A DNA stretch of 64,000 nucleotides, taken from the NCBI GenBank assembly GCA_030068145.1, contig JAPJBO010000559.1:87598-151597 (forward strand), read 5' to 3'. Both the position numbers and the translations under genes were made by a program. The notes below the pieces were generated by a model that was not told where the DNA came from, did no database searches, and was given only the letters and a program-made list of their open reading frames with translations. Shown here in pieces: positions 21,901-34,134 of the stretch (position 1 is its first letter; each line of letters starts with the position of its first letter). Origin of the DNA: Diplonema papillatum. Its lineage: Eukaryota; Euglenozoa; Diplonemea; Diplonemida; Diplonemidae.

Positions 21901-21984
21901 CGTGCATGTAACCGTTTTCAAAGCCACGCGCTGAACACCCGACAATGCCACAAGAGCAAGCGGGACGAGCATTTTGCCGATCAT
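21436..21984 (-). CDS. Secreted cysteine-rich repeat protein
   Basis: A 182-residue protein with an N-terminal signal peptide (MIGKMLVPLALVALSGVQRV) and then roughly three cysteine-rich modules built on the pattern C-x5-DC-x(4-5)-WCRP and C-x4-K-V-x2-G-x2-C. Examples are CTNDSDCGAEMWCRP and CANGTDCASNEWCRP. The spacing resembles dickkopf/EGF-like small disulphide modules, but I cannot assign a named family. It is probably extracellular or lumenal, with several N-x-S/T glycosylation sites (NDS, NLT, NGT, NCT). It appears to be a single exon. The downstream neighbour is its truncated duplicate. Confidence 0.7.
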   Translation of the reverse strand: MIGKMLVPLALVALSGVQRVALKTVTCTNDSDCGAEMWCRPVSEKGVCGSTKHCVPKVGPGSLCGGYMADCDKEVCRTNLTCVTSDPTGDAPGACMPLDPAPCANGTDCASNEWCRPAADASGNCTSSFVCIPKVAAGVSCAAAPLPCLQNICRDGLQCVNTGLPGSGFNSCEAVGSVHNMM

Positions 21985-22003
21985 GGTGTGTTGACAAAGA
22001 TGA

Positions 22004-22390
22004 AATACAGAGTGTTTTCTATCACCCTGAGTCAGCAGATAGGTTTTAGTTTGTCCGTGTCGGTGTACAGATTGGTAGCTTTTGACGTTTTGTGGTTGTG
22101 AGGTTCAGCTTTGTGTGTGTGTGGTGTGACAGTGGGGAGGGGGGGAAGCTTTTACTGTATCGGGCTCAGCCAGGTTGTCCTCTCTGCTGCCTTATCGCTA
22201 GGCTCCTGACAGCGTACCCTTTCGCATACACACTTCATAATTGCGGCATTGAGAGCTGCGAAGTCGTCCAGGGTTTGCCACTACGTAGCATCACGGCGCC
22301 CGTAGGTCTCCTTCCGGTCTGTAGCTTCTTGTGGTGATCGTCGTTAGCCGTGAGCTCGCTCCTGCAACAGAGCACTCCTTGCTCGTCCTA
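22004..22390. other. Upstream region of the cysteine-rich gene, no gene recognised
   Basis: Nothing beyond low-complexity GT-rich stretches; it probably holds the promoter of the minus-strand gene ending at 21984. Confidence 0.4.
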
Positions 22391-22404
22391 AAAGCCACCT
22401 GGTC

Positions 22405-22465
22405 CGGGCTCCTGGTAAGTTCCCCGAAACTCCCCGACACTTCCCCGAAACTCCCGATACTCAGC
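22405..22465. repeat. CCCCGAAACT-type short tandem array
   Basis: TTCCCCGAAACTCCCCGACA-type units; a sister array in the same orientation occurs at 24908-24950. Each is bordered by CACCTGGTCC in opposite orientation (22391 and about 24957), so the pair might mark the ends of one element enclosing the RNase H fossil. Confidence 0.45.
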
Positions 22466-22755
22466 CCAATTTTTGCGGGAGAAAGTGGTGGATGGTGGTG
22501 GGCAGGTCGGTGGATGGATGAACAGGTGGGTAGTTGGGTAGGGTGGGTGGATGGGCGGGCAAGTGGGTGAGGTGTGTACAGTAGGTGTGCTAGTGTGTGG
22601 GCCTTTGAAGCGTGGATGATGCCTCTCGCACTGCTCCCCTTGAGGTTCCTGGCTGCCAAAGCGCCGCCGCCCGGGTTAAGGGGTTGCGGCATCAGGCGTG
22701 GCCAGGGCCAGGGAGGCTGTTCGGAGGGGTCACCACCCACCGTTCGCGGGCTTCG

Positions 22756-23885
22756 TTACTTCACTGCCCACGGCTCTCCCCGGCCTTCGTCATCCCGGGG
22801 GAGGGTTCCACGGTCATCCCCCCCCGCGTGGGGAATGGACTGGTGCTGTGCCGCAGGTCCTTCCGTGCGTTCTCGCGACGTCGCCGCTGTCGATGTCGCT
22901 GCCGCTGTTGCTGCCGCTGCAGCCGCTGTCGGGCGGTTGGTTGACGATCCCGGTCTGCACCCCGCCCGTTGCGCGTCGGCTTTCTTCTTCTCGGCGTTCG
23001 CTAGGACGTCCCAAAGGTGGCGGCTGCCGCCGCCGCGTGCGCGGCGGTGCGTCGCCCGGTCGTGTCTTGCCCGTGCCTTCCACTTCTCGCCGCTGTGTTG
23101 CCACCCCCGTGGGTAGTGGGCCTGGGGTCGGAAGCTGCCGGTCAGGACACCCGCCTTCTCCCAGTGGCCGCTCTGGTCGCCCCGTCCTTTGTTCGCCATC
23201 TTTTTGGGCACGTGCCGTACGGCGGCGACTTCGAACGCCCGCATCACCGCTTCGAAGGCCTCCCGGTTGTTGATCTGCGGCCGTTTGTTGAGGCCCTGGA
23301 GGATGGGTCCCCCGAGGCTGGTGAGGTGGTTGACGCGCATCTCGAGGGCCGGGTGGACGGCTTTCACGCGCGCAATCTTGCCCAACCTGCTCAGCGCGGT
23401 CCTCATCGCCCACCCTTTCGCGGTCGCCGAGTCGCTGTAGGCCTGTGCCGCCTGTCGCTGTGCGGTGTCCATGGCGCGGTTGGACAGTTCGTCCGCATCC
23501 TTGTTGAGCTCGCGAGGAATGTGCACCGGCTCGATCGTCGTCCGTCGGTCGTGCAGCTTAGCCAACAGGTTCTGCGCCTGGTCGTAGTATCGCCGGTGTG
23601 TTTCGTTACACCTCTTCGTGCCCTTAATATGCCCAATGACCAGTTCGCTGTCGCCCTGGTGCGGGGTGTCGGCGGCACGGGGTCCCGCAGCAACCTCGCC
23701 AACACGCTGACGAACCCGACGTATTCCGCCACATTGTTCGTCGCTCTCCCGGCGATGGGCTTCTCAGCTTCCCACTGCGTGACGCCTTTGTCGTAGAAGA
23801 CCGCCCCGGCTCCCGCGACCGCGCCGTTGGTCCCGTTCCCCCGACTGCCGCCGTGGAAGAACGCCGAGGTTAGCCTTCGATGATT
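22756..23885 (-). mobile_element. Retroelement fossil with RNase H domain
   Basis: The minus strand carries an RNase H type I fold: GGSRGNGTNGAVAGAGAVFY, then ATNNVAEYVGF (catalytic Asp-equivalent strand and TNN-x-AEY motif), GDSELVIGHIKG, and HIPRELNKDADELSNRAMD. After it comes a ~200-residue basic tail. This arrangement is typical of the RNase H end of a retroelement polyprotein rather than of cellular RNase H1. The element is broken, with at least one break in the domain, and no reverse transcriptase was recognised nearby. Whether it came from a LINE or an LTR-type element cannot be decided here. Confidence 0.7.
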
Positions 23886-24984
23886 GGAAGCCGCATCGGA
23901 AACAGTGGGTCAACCCATCCCGGAATTCTGAATTCGTGCACCCGATTGAAAGGAGTGTCCACTTCGGAGTTCACGTTCACATATGTGGGGAGTTGTAGAG
24001 AACCGGAAAACTACGGAAAGATGGTACCCGCATTCCAACTCGTCTCCACAAGGAGGTCTCTCTATCTTGCGTCATCTCTCTCTTGCGTTGTCTCTGTCCC
24101 AGTCGCCATAGCAACCTTATCCTCGGCCAAGCATCATCCTGCAACCCTGCTTTCAGGATGGCCATCGTGCCTCACATTTTGGTTATCAACCTTACTCCTC
24201 GCTCGATTGCCGTCTTCGACCGTAACTGCCCCTGGTCCTGGTCGTTAGGGTTAGCATGCAAAGAGCCTGTGGCGATAATCTGCATCTGCTCTCTTTCGTG
24301 ACTATCTCTTCGCGCCACCTCTCTTCGTCACTGGCACCTCTGCCCGCCGCGAAGTGCACGGCTCTGTCTTCGATGCTGGCGAGTCCTTACGCCGCCGCTT
24401 CGTTGCCAGCGGCCGTCCTAGTGTCGTCGCCTTCTGCGGCGTTCTCGATGGCGGTGTTGGTGCCGGCATCCGTTGTGGCGCTTTGGGCCGATGGTCGCAG
24501 CTAAGCGTCTCGACTTCGGTGTCGCTTCGGGCGTCCCCGGCCCGCGCTTCCGTCTCTTCGCCGCCGACTCCGCACATCGGCATATCGTGCTGCAGGCATC
24601 CGTGGTGTGAGTTCCTGTACTTCACGGCGAGGCCGTCCCCTGCCGCGTGGTGTGCCTCGGCAGCAGCGCGCTACCGACGCTTGCCGATGCTTGCACTCTT
24701 CGCATTTCACTTTGTGATGTCTCGTGCACACTCTCTCGTCCTTGGTGGTGGCCTGGGCACGCCTACCTCCATGCGCTGCGATCCTTTCCTCCCCCATACA
24801 GCCTGTATCTTCGTCTTCGGGGCATAGCCAACCACGGGACCGCTCTGCGCAAGGTAGGCCATAATAGCGTAGCCGGCTGCAGGGAAAGTGGTCGCCACAA
24901 AGGAAATACCCCGAAGCTCCCCGAATTTCCCCGATACTCCCCGATATTCTCGTCTGGACCAGGTGGAAAAGGCATGATCTGCGA

Positions 24985-25062
24985 AGTTTTTTGTGTTTCC
25001 GACGATCCCGTGGGACGTACAGATTGGTGTCTTTCGACCTTTTTTTTTTTTTTTTTTTTTTG
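24985..25062 (+). repeat. Dispersed repeat R3 ending in a T-run, copy 1
   Basis: TTTCCGACGATCCCG, then GTACAGATTGGTGTCTTTCG, then ACCTTTTTTTTT. A second copy lies at 34505-34570. The long T-run could be a pol III stop or a reverse-strand poly(A). Confidence 0.6.
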
Positions 25063-25167
25063 AAGCGGCAGTCGCCCGACAGTGTTCCCGCTTGTTTCAA
25101 GGATGCAGGCTACTTCTGTTCCGCCACAAAAAGGATGCATGCGGAACCATCTGAACTCCTCTCTTTT

Positions 25168-25216
25168 AGAGTGAAAGTTCGCGTGAAACTCCGGGGTTCC
25201 AAAGTCTCCGGGTGAC
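25168..25216 (+). repeat. Dispersed short repeat R2, copy 3 (truncated)
   Basis: GTGAAAGTTCGCGTGAAACT and AAAGTCTCCGGGTGACC; see 4973-5110. Confidence 0.5.
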
Positions 25217-25994
25217 CTTCGTCGTTATGGGAAGATATCCTTTGTGCTCTGAGTGTCGTAAGAGTGGTGGTTACACGAGGTAAGAGGATCGGTGGGTACC
25301 TTGGTTGTTGGTCATTGGTGGTTTCGGCCATTGTCCACATACCTTACTTACGGTAGGCCCTCCTCAGTACGGTGCCGCAGTAGGTGACTGTGGTACGTCT
25401 GACCGTCTCTTTTCTTTTTATTGTGGTGCATGGCGTGTGGTGTTTGATAACGTGCAATGCACTTTGGCTTCGCCGGATTTCGCCAAAAACTTCGTCAATC
25501 TCGGCAACGTTCGTGTGCCTTTCGCGAGCGCGCAATCCTGGCCAAACGTCGACGAACGTCGACGAAACGAGGAAAGACCTGGCTCCGCCAGAAGAAGTGT
25601 CGCGATCTTAAAAAGGAGGGCCGCGAGGCCTGACAGCCCCGACGGGCAAGCTCTTTCGGAGAACAAGCAAGCGACAAGCGGGCGGGGCGACCCGGTCGAA
25701 ACCCAGAAAAAAAAGGAAGGGGCAGAAACTCGCCTGCTCGGGGAGGGTGGGGAAGAAATGCGTAGTTTTGTTTATTTTACTACGAAAACACGGCCCTACA
25801 AGTACGCGTGCAGACACGCGGATTCGCTCGCGGTACACACCGGACCACCACGCAGCAGCACAGCAGCAGCACTGTATCCTCTACACGAGCAGCGTAGCAT
25901 GTAGCGATGCATCAGCATGTAGCAATAGGAGTACTATATCCTCTACACGTAATGATGTACGTAGCAGCAGTACGTATGTGTATATGAGTCGATG

Positions 25995-27584
25995 CCAAAA
26001 GGGGGGGGGGGGGGTTTGGGCGGAAAAATCCCCGCATAGTTCACCAGGGTCTGACGGGTACTGAGGCCCCATACCCTTCCTAAAACATCATTCTGCGTTC
26101 AAATACGCCCTCAGAAGCCTCCGGAGAGCCTTCTATGATGTCCCAAATGCAATTTTTGTGGGTTTTTAGGGGGTCCCCCCGTCTGCTGGCCGTAAACCGC
26201 CATAGAAGACACATATGCAACCTGATGCTGGGTCGCTCCTCGGAGCAAAATCTCGGCCTAAACACACGTTTTCGGCGTTCTCTATCATTCTCCAGGTGCA
26301 TTCGACCCTCGGACTTCATAAATTATCTCGCTTACAGGTGTTCCGGGGTGTGCAAAAACAAGGCGAATGGACCCTACAGACCGTACCACGCCCTGCCTGT
26401 CTATACAGGCTTTGGGGTCGAATTGCGCCGCCTTGGCGCCATGTGCACCGTTTTGGTCTCGTTTGTGCTGCTTTGGGATCCACTAAGAACTCTGGTCTGA
26501 TTTGCGGGACGCTTTGCTCGGTTTTGGTGCCCACTTTCACCGTTCAAAGTGCATCCAGTGGTGAAGACTTTGCGCCGAAGCTGGAGAGGAAGCGACCCAG
26601 TAGGCGCCACTTCACCGTGAGCGGGTCTCGGAACAGGACTCAAACTGTGGCCCAGGTGATACTGCCGACCATGGCGGGTGTGTGCGCCACACAGTTTGTC
26701 TGACCAAGCTCACTGCACAGGAGCTTGCCACACATCCCTCGGGTCATGTGCCGCCTGTGCAAAGACATCCAGCGAGAAGCACTTTGCAGCCATGGGTGAG
26801 AAAGATGCCAGAAGGGAAGACATTGCCAGGAAAGCTCTGAAAGCCTGCCCTGAAAGCGGTGAAGCCTGCTTCAAAATCATGAAGTGAACGCGTCGTAGTC
26901 AACCGCTTGAGAACGGCTGATGATCGCCTGTTACTTAACGCTTGTCCTACTTCGTTCACCAAGCCTTGCAGAATCACCAGAATAGCATAACATGATGCAG
27001 GTAGAAGCCTGAACAGGCCTTAGAACAGTGAAAGTGGGCGCCAAAACCGAGGAAAGCGTCCCGCAAATCAGACCAGAGTTCTTAATGGACTCCAAAGCAG
27101 CACAAACGAAGCCCGAAACGGTGGATGTGGCGCCAAAGCCAGTGCAGGTTGACCCCAAAGCCTGTATAGACAGGCAGGGCGTAGTTCGGTCTGTCCCCAA
27201 TGCAGGGGGCCATTCTCCTTATCTTTGCACGTCCCGGAACACCTGTGAGTGAAAGAAACCACGAAGCCCGAGGGTCGAATGCACCTGGAGAGTGCTAGAG
27301 AACGCCGAAAACGTGTGTTTGGGCTGGGATCTTGCACAGAGAAGCGACCCAGCATCAGGTTGCGTATGTGTCTTCTATGGTGGTTTACGGCCAGCAGGCG
27401 GGGGGACCCCCTAAAAACCCACAAAATCGCATTTGGGACATCATAGAAGGCTCTCCGGAGGCTTCTGAGGGCGTATTTGAACGCAGAATGATGTTTTAGG
27501 AAGGGTATGGGGCCTCAGTACCCGTCAGACCCTGGTGAACTATGCGGGGATTTTTCCGCCCAAACCCCCCCCCCCCCCTTTTGG
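25995..27584. mobile_element. Long-TIR element 2 with G/C-run ends
   Basis: The 1590 bp element begins CCAAAAGGGGGG...TTTGGGCGG and ends CCGCCCAAACCCC...CCTTTTGG. Its inverted arms are about 550 bp each (25995-26547 and 27024-27584), roughly 85% identical, sharing for example CTATGCGGGGATTTTTCCGC and AACACACGTTTTCGGCGTTC. The ~475 bp centre has a short unassigned frame (26678-26887). The ends match the layout of the element at 16765-18017, so they belong to one superfamily. It is inserted into a CAGCAGCAGCGTAGCATG-rich satellite that continues on both sides. Confidence 0.8.
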
Positions 27585-28388
27585 ATTATGTATACACTAC
27601 CACAGCCGGTAGTAGGTACATGCTACTATCCTTTACACGCAGTAGGTGCAGCAGCAGCGTAGCATGCAGCGATGCATCAGCTCGTACGTAGCAGCAGCAC
27701 GTACGTGTATGTATGCATACACCACCACAGCATGTAGTAGGTACACAGCAGCAGCGTATCATGCAGCGGTGCGTCACACGTGGTGCGTGTCAATCCACAA
27801 ATCAGCTCCTGAAAATGCAACCGCCTAACAGGATCACTCTCCTGAGCGTGGACCGTGCTTGAGCAAAGCAGTCAAACCCCGCTGGAGCGCACATGCGGCC
27901 CAGTTAAAACCGCATTGGCTAGCCTTCGTGTTGCTGTGCAGTCGGCAAAGACAAATTCCACAGATCACAGTTGGTCATCGAGATGGGCGCAGGCAGAGGA
28001 TAGTGTGTATACTCGAAAGCGGCACGACGTTTTTAAGCAACCACTGACCGTTTCGAAGCAAAGCCGGCTTTTCAGCTGCAGAGCCATGACTAGAACCGGG
28101 ACGGCCTGGGGCGGCGGCAGTCTCGCCAACACAGCAGTACTGTGCACCCACAAATTTCCCACGATGTGGAAGCAGAGTAGCCACAACATTTTCCCGCAAT
28201 ACATTGTGGCTATTGTGGCTAGAATATTTTCCCTTTGTGGCCCATTGAAAATGGGCAACAACAATCAATGCCAGAAATGAAATTCCGTCGCAAATGCTGG
28301 GGGGTGTTCTGACCACATTGTGGGAAGGTTGTGGTGCGCAGCGCTGAACGCAGTCGCCGCGAGAGCATTAAAAGCAAGTCAGGTGGGC
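27585..28388. other. CAG/GTAGCATG satellite, then no gene recognised
   Basis: 27590-27790 continues the satellite also seen at 25850-25990. From 27790 to the PEX11 stop I see nothing assignable apart from a short TTGTGGCTATTGTGGCTAGA run. Confidence 0.5.
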
Positions 28389-29120
28389 TCAGCTGTACAC
28401 CCTCGTCACGTTGCCCGTGATCGCGACGAGAACGCCGGGAGGTGGTTGGCTGGAGATCACCGCCGCGGCGGTGCGAGGGGGGTCGTAGATGTGGCTGAGG
28501 CCGATGGCGGCGGAGAGGAGGCCGCACGCGTAGGGCTCCCACGAGGAAGCCATGGGCGTCGTGAGCATCAGCGTGGACGCTAGGTCGCAGACCGACATGG
28601 TCACGTGGGCGAGGCTCGTCGGGCGGTCTACCATACCGGTAGTGGTTGCGCGGCAAACTTCGCCCAAGAGACCCGCCAGGTATGCAAGCGTTCGGCACTT
28701 CCTGCCAACCGACCGGAGCTTGTCGGCGTTCACCTTGGCCGTCAGGTACGGGCTGACCTTCATCTTGAGCAGTAGCCGGACGTTGTCCAGTAGGAAGAAC
28801 GCCGAGAAGAACGAAAGCTGCAGCACGACGAGTAGCCGCAGGGCAGCGTTCCGGCGCAGCGCCGCCGCCGCCGCGGTGCGGACGCCCAAAACGTCGCGCA
28901 GGCGGTGCAGGCGGACGATCCAGCGGCCGAGCCAGAAGAAGGTCCGCGCCTCGAAAAGCGCACTCTGCGCGCCGCGCCACTCGTCCGCCCGCCCAACCTT
29001 CTTCGCCCTCACGTTGCGGAAGACCTGCAGCGCCGCCGTGTTCTGCAGCAGCTTCAGCAGCAGGTCACGCCCGTCGCTCTTGTTCAGCAGCGCCACCACC
29101 TTGTCCATCGGGTCCGACAT
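28389..29120 (-). CDS. PEX11: Peroxisomal membrane protein PEX11
   Basis: A 243-residue protein, the usual PEX11 length. PEX11 elongates peroxisomal membranes before division. The N-terminus shows the family hallmark KVVALLNKSDGRDLLLKLLQ followed by the amphipathic helix region. The middle has the conserved ARTFFWLGRWIVRLHRLRDV segment and a hydrophobic helix (LRLLVVLQLSFFSAFFLLDN, about residues 92-111). The C-terminal third holds two further hydrophobic stretches, ending ITGNVTRVYS. Start: the first ATG at 29120 gives MSDPMDKVVALL, the expected beginning. It appears to be a single intact exon. A long pyrimidine-rich tract follows on the plus strand just upstream of the start (29135-29165). 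Confidence 0.9.
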   Translation of the reverse strand: MSDPMDKVVALLNKSDGRDLLLKLLQNTAALQVFRNVRAKKVGRADEWRGAQSALFEARTFFWLGRWIVRLHRLRDVLGVRTAAAAALRRNAALRLLVVLQLSFFSAFFLLDNVRLLLKMKVSPYLTAKVNADKLRSVGRKCRTLAYLAGLLGEVCRATTTGMVDRPTSLAHVTMSVCDLASTLMLTTPMASSWEPYACGLLSAAIGLSHIYDPPRTAAAVISSQPPPGVLVAITGNVTRVYS

Positions 29121-32100
29121 CTTCCCTCTTTTTGTGGCTTTTCTTGTTGTTGTTTTGTTTCCCCCTTTCGTGCGAGCTCTGCCTCTTCACGAAAGCCGTG
29201 TACCTGCCCTTGTGTAAATGGCTTTTCTCCTGGGTGTAGTCGGGGGCTGTGTGGTGGCGTTCAGCCCGGCCCCAGCTGTGCCTTCAGTCGCGGCGAACTC
29301 GATTCGGCCTCAATAAAGCCTGGCGCTGGTCGAAACAGTGCTTGGTCCTATGTATGAGGGGATTACGTATGCGGGCCACAATCCGGCCAGGGGTCAACTA
29401 AACTTTTGCTGGGACCCAGTGTGGGCAATCATCCCAGGTGAACCAGTGATGATTATTACACGCACCCGTGCGCAGATCTATACCGACGGTCTGACACTGC
29501 TTACGAAATCTGCAAACAGGGGGTCGGCCGGGGGAAAACCACAGAGTGCCCACCTTGGTCCCCATGTGGAAGCCGACATGAATCCCGTAAACGGAGCACA
29601 TGCCGGACTCCAGGGTTTTCAAGACGGGTCACAGGCCCACCTGCCCCACACGAGGCACGTGCCCAAGTCTCGTGCAGGACTACCGTAGCAGTCTCCATGG
29701 TTGCACCTTCCTCAACTACTACAGCCGGGGGGGGGCGCTCAGTCGGGAAAACACGTCCCCCCCCTCGGGGTGTGCGCGTGTTTTACTCCGCCAGAGTCAC
29801 TAGTCGCAACACGTCCTTCCCCTAACTGGCTTGGGAGGCGGCGTCACCGAACCTGTCATTTAGCTAAGTCCCTTATGACTGTTGCCCCTCCGGCGGTGAC
29901 TTGACATAGCATGCAGGGTCAAAACCTTGTGTCTTTTTGGTAAGACCCAAAATACTCGAGGGACTGCCTTGTGCTCATTTCGAAGGAGGCTAGAGGGGGA
30001 GAAAACAATGAGGGGGAGAAAACAATACAACTACAAAGTGGGTCTTTTTTGTTGAACGCTTACGCCCGCCACTGAACCCAGATTCACCTGTGTTTCGTTG
30101 ATCTTTTGCAACTGGCAGTCTCCTCCAGCATTTTCACAAAGCAGGTGCTTATACAAAAAAAGAAAAGGCGTCGTGTGTGCGAAGGACCTGGTTTGTATCT
30201 TTACATGGCAGGTTCCAACGCTGCCAACTTTCCTTTTTGTACTGACATGTCCAGCGTGGTATGTTGTTCCAAGAAATAAATTTGGAACAAAAACTGCGGT
30301 AATTTTTGATGAAGTTGAGCAAATTTCTTTTCGAAATTTTCTTGGGCTCTGTCGGCCCTGCGGCAGCGTTTTCCAAAAAGGCACAAGGTTTTGACCCTGC
30401 ATGATAAAGCCCCTGAGTTTCGCCGGGTCGCGATGCCCAGTTGTAATACGGCGCTTGCACAGTTCGTTGCCGCTGGGACAGCTATTAGGGATTGTTTCGA
30501 ATGACGTAGGGACCGTTCTGACGTTGGGGTTGTTGTGGCTGTTGTGGCGTGGGAATTGTTGTGACTGGCGTGCGCGTATAAGTCGAACTTTGGGTGCGTG
30601 TGCCCCTCCGAAAGGTACATCACACTAGTGCCAGGCTATTTAGCGTTATTTATTTATTTAGCCCGGGTCTCTGGGTCGCGTCCCCCTCCTTCTCTTGGTC
30701 GCCTGATCTTGCGTCTTGCTGGTCCGTCCGGGCTGGTCGCTTCGCGCTTCCCCTTCGTCTTGCATCACGCCGGCTCCACTCCCTGCCGCACGGGCTTCTT
30801 CGGTTTGTGCCACCTGCGACGCGGGTCGCTTTACTGCTCGCCTGCGCGTCGACTGCTCTGTACTCGTTGCCTTATCCGCGATTGCCGCTTCTCGTACCGA
30901 CCGCGCCTGCCTTTCCTGTTCTGCCTTGTGACTAGCGTGCGACTATTTTGGCTATTTTGACGTTGGGACTGTTGTGACATCAGGTTCGTTGATTGCTGCG
31001 TCGCGAATTGTGCTGCGTGTCGCCGCGAATGGTGAGAAAATGCTGCTGGTGCTATCGTTCGATAGGCAGGTACACAACAAAGAACAACAAGGGGAAGCCA
31101 AAAGAAGAAAATGGAAAATGAAGACGGGGGATCCTGGAGTTTGTGGTAGAGTAGCCTTAGAATAATGTCGTCGGGCAGAGCCCTGCGTCATATCAAGAGT
31201 TTCAGTCAGGGGAATGAATGTCGGCTTCATGTGCAGGCAGAAAACTTTGGCGGAGGGGAGTAGAGGGAAGAGGCAGTGGTCTATCAGTTGCTGAGGGGAA
31301 CACTTTCTACTTACGATCACGTGATGGGAGCAAAGAAAACGCAAGCGGCGTGTGTTTTGGGGCGGGTTGATCAAACTCGAGAGGCAGTCATTCTCAAGGC
31401 GGTATCTTTGCATACGTTTCAGGAAACGGAGAAAAGAAGAGCAGAAAGAAAAAGAAGAGAAAAAAAAAGAAGACGGGGGGGGGGGGGGAAGGAGGCGAAG
31501 AAGATTACAAATACAACGACGCATTGTCAGTCCGACCGGTGTCGTCGGCAATGCGTGAGAAGCACGCTCCTTTGTGGGTGGGCCCTCTACGACAGCTGCG
31601 AAACGCGCGCAAGGGTGGGCGGGGGGGGACCGCCGGGGGGGTACGCTTGGTTCATTGTCGGAAGACGCAGAGTCTGGCGGTATTCTCCCTGAGATCACGG
31701 CAGTCAACTCTGTCCTTTCAGTGACATGTGTGGGTGTTCGATCAAGCGGTTTAAACCGTTCGGCGCTCGGAGACCGAGCGAGACCACAGGCACTTCTTGA
31801 AGTTCCGTCGTCGATGCGTTTGAACCCAAACAGGGGGTCGTCCGTTACTCAGAGTCAGACTGCCCCGAGTTACTGTCCGTACTACTGTAGTAGAAGTGTA
31901 GTACTACCTTGGACCGCCGTACATCGACCCGGGGACTAGTAGCGGTGCAGCGCCGTCTGGGGGCAACCCAAACCACAACACGATTCCGGCGAAGCCGGTG
32001 GTGATGTCAACTGGAGGCTCGACCTGGACGTAGCTCCTCCTCTTACCTTCGCACCCCCGACAGCTACGGTCCAAGTACCATTCCTACGATAGCTTTAGGC

Positions 32101-34134
32101 TGGTGCGAACCCTGAACCTTGATGCAGCGCCGAAGGTGCGGAAAGGTTGCAGCCCCGTCTACTCCGGATGCACAAGACGTGCAACGTAGCAACAGCGACG
32201 ACTGTTCGCGGGAGAAAATGACTCGGTGCTGGCGACGCCAGCTTCAATCCGGGGTAGATGCTTAGGGTGAAAGTACGCTTGAGAATCCGGAGTTTCAAGT
32301 CTCCGGGTGACCGTAGTTCCTTCTGGTACCGTATATTGGTATGCAGTTTTATTTGTGGTAGTAGCAGCGCACGTGCATGGTCTTCGTTGCCTGTTGCCGA
32401 CTACTTGACTTATTTAGAGCGCGCTCAGGGGGGCCTGCAGATACACATGCCAGTGCGGTACTGAACTGGTGCGGCTTCCATTCAGTGATGCAGCTGGGCG
32501 GGGAACCTTTGCACAACAACAGAGGGAAGATACACCGTTGTCACAATTTGTAGGTTGGCAGTAAAGGGCGCGTTGGGGAGGGGCCGGATGCGGCATAGTG
32601 GTGACAGTTCCTGTGGAACTCCGCACGACCGCCGACTGTACTCTGTCCCACACTGAGCTGTGTTCACACTTTGTAGCTTGGCTGCAAAAAGGTCGCAGGA
32701 GGAGGCTGGAATCAGTCATGGTGGCAGTGTTCCTGTGGAACTCCGCGACTGAACTGAGGCAGTTTCCCCGTCGGGACTGCCCCCTCTCCCTTCCGAAAAC
32801 TCCGTGCACAGATTTTTGTCGGAAGCTACTTGTGCACGGGAAAGCACTCTTTATGTTGATGTTTTTAGTTCGTTTTGTATTCTTTGTTGGTCGGAGGGGT
32901 ACTGGGTACCGCGCACCTGGTACTGTCTCGTGAATGGCGCGTACGATGATACTCGATAGGACTTGCCAGATGACAACTTCAATGACAAGGTACAGCTTGC
33001 CAAGAATACTTGGTAAGTTATGCTCAAGAAGAGTTGCCATCGTGCGGGTGCTTGACCTAAGATAACGAACATGATTTTGCGTTGGCAACATTGGTGGGGG
33101 GGCAAGAAAAGGCCGTGTGTGCCTTCGAGACAACGTTGTATACTTATATTGTCGGGGGGCAAGAAAGGTCTGCGTGCTCGGTCCCACGCATGCAGACGGG
33201 CAGGCTGACTGCAAGTTCGTGCGTTTGTTTGTGCGCCCTGGGAACATGTTGACCAACACGCTCCCGGCGGTCTTGGCGTGACGGCAGGGTTGTTCCTCGG
33301 AAGAAAGGGACGGAGAGTCTACGACTCTCCGTGCGAGTGAAGGGTCGCGTGGGAGACGAAACGGCTTTCGGTTGTGCGTATGCGGTATCACCTGTTTTGG
33401 CATTTCCACAGTACGCTGCCGACCGTCACTTTTTGATACCGACAACCGTGGTTGTCGCCATAAAGAAGGGCTCCGGAGCGGCGAGGTTCGGCAGCGGCCG
33501 GATGTGCCGGCTCAGCAGACATCCAAGCTGGGGCCACTCCCGTGAAAGCGTGCTCCTTTTTCGAAAGGAACCGATGGCCTCGCTCGTACAGATCGCCTCT
33601 CAGCCGCACTTGACTTCGGCGGGGCGGTATCCTATTTCGGTGTGAAACTCGCTTGAAACCCCGGGTCCGGGTGAGGATTTTTCGTTTATTCGCTACGTGT
33701 TCACGCGTCCTGAACGACCTCCTGGCATGAGTCATAAGGACGACAGGGTGGGGGAGGGGCTGGTTATTTTACGTTTTTCCCAATTGTTTCCACAAAGCGA
33801 GAGGAATCTGGTCGTGGCACGGTCGAACGCGCTTCGACACGCAGGGGGCAGTGCTCGCACTGTTTGACGAGGAAGGTACAGTTCGTGTCACATCTTCGTG
33901 CAAGTTACTAGACCGTATACATCACCGTACAGGGTGGGGGGTGTCTCGGTTTGCTGTTCAGGCAGTACTGTCTGCCTTCCTTATGGGCGGAAGGGGGCTT
34001 TTGCGATTCATCGAACGAATTTCACGAGGCGCAACGAACACCCACCAGGGGGCGGGGAAGACCTTTCGGTCTAGTGACGTGACCTGCTGGGCACGCATCG
34101 TGGCTATTCGGAGGGGAAATCTTAGTTTGATGTT
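29121..34134. other. Long stretch without a recognised gene
   Basis: Holds a dispersed block at about 30640-30800 (GGGTCTCTGGGTCGCG and TCGCTTCGCGCTTCC) that recurs at 63215-63310, a short tandem duplication at 32536-32755 (ATAGTGGTGACAGTTCCTGT / GGTGGCAGTGTTCCTGT and GGAACTCCGC), and an R2 copy at 32262-32312. The 343-codon open frame at 32414-33445 (minus) shows no family signature and spans the duplication, so I do not call it. Confidence 0.5.
32262..32312 (+). repeat. Dispersed short repeat R2, copy 4 (truncated)
   Basis: GGTGAAAGTACGCTTGAGAA and GTTTCAAGTCTCCGGGTGAC; see 4973-5110. Confidence 0.5.

Noticed and set aside
22756-23885. Cellular RNase H1 gene
   Set aside because: No hybrid-binding domain, the reading frame is broken, and the basic tail fits a retroelement remnant better.
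32414-33445. A 343-codon open frame on the minus strand
   Set aside because: No domain, biased composition, and it runs through a local tandem duplication and a G-run; looks like a chance frame in GC-moderate DNA.
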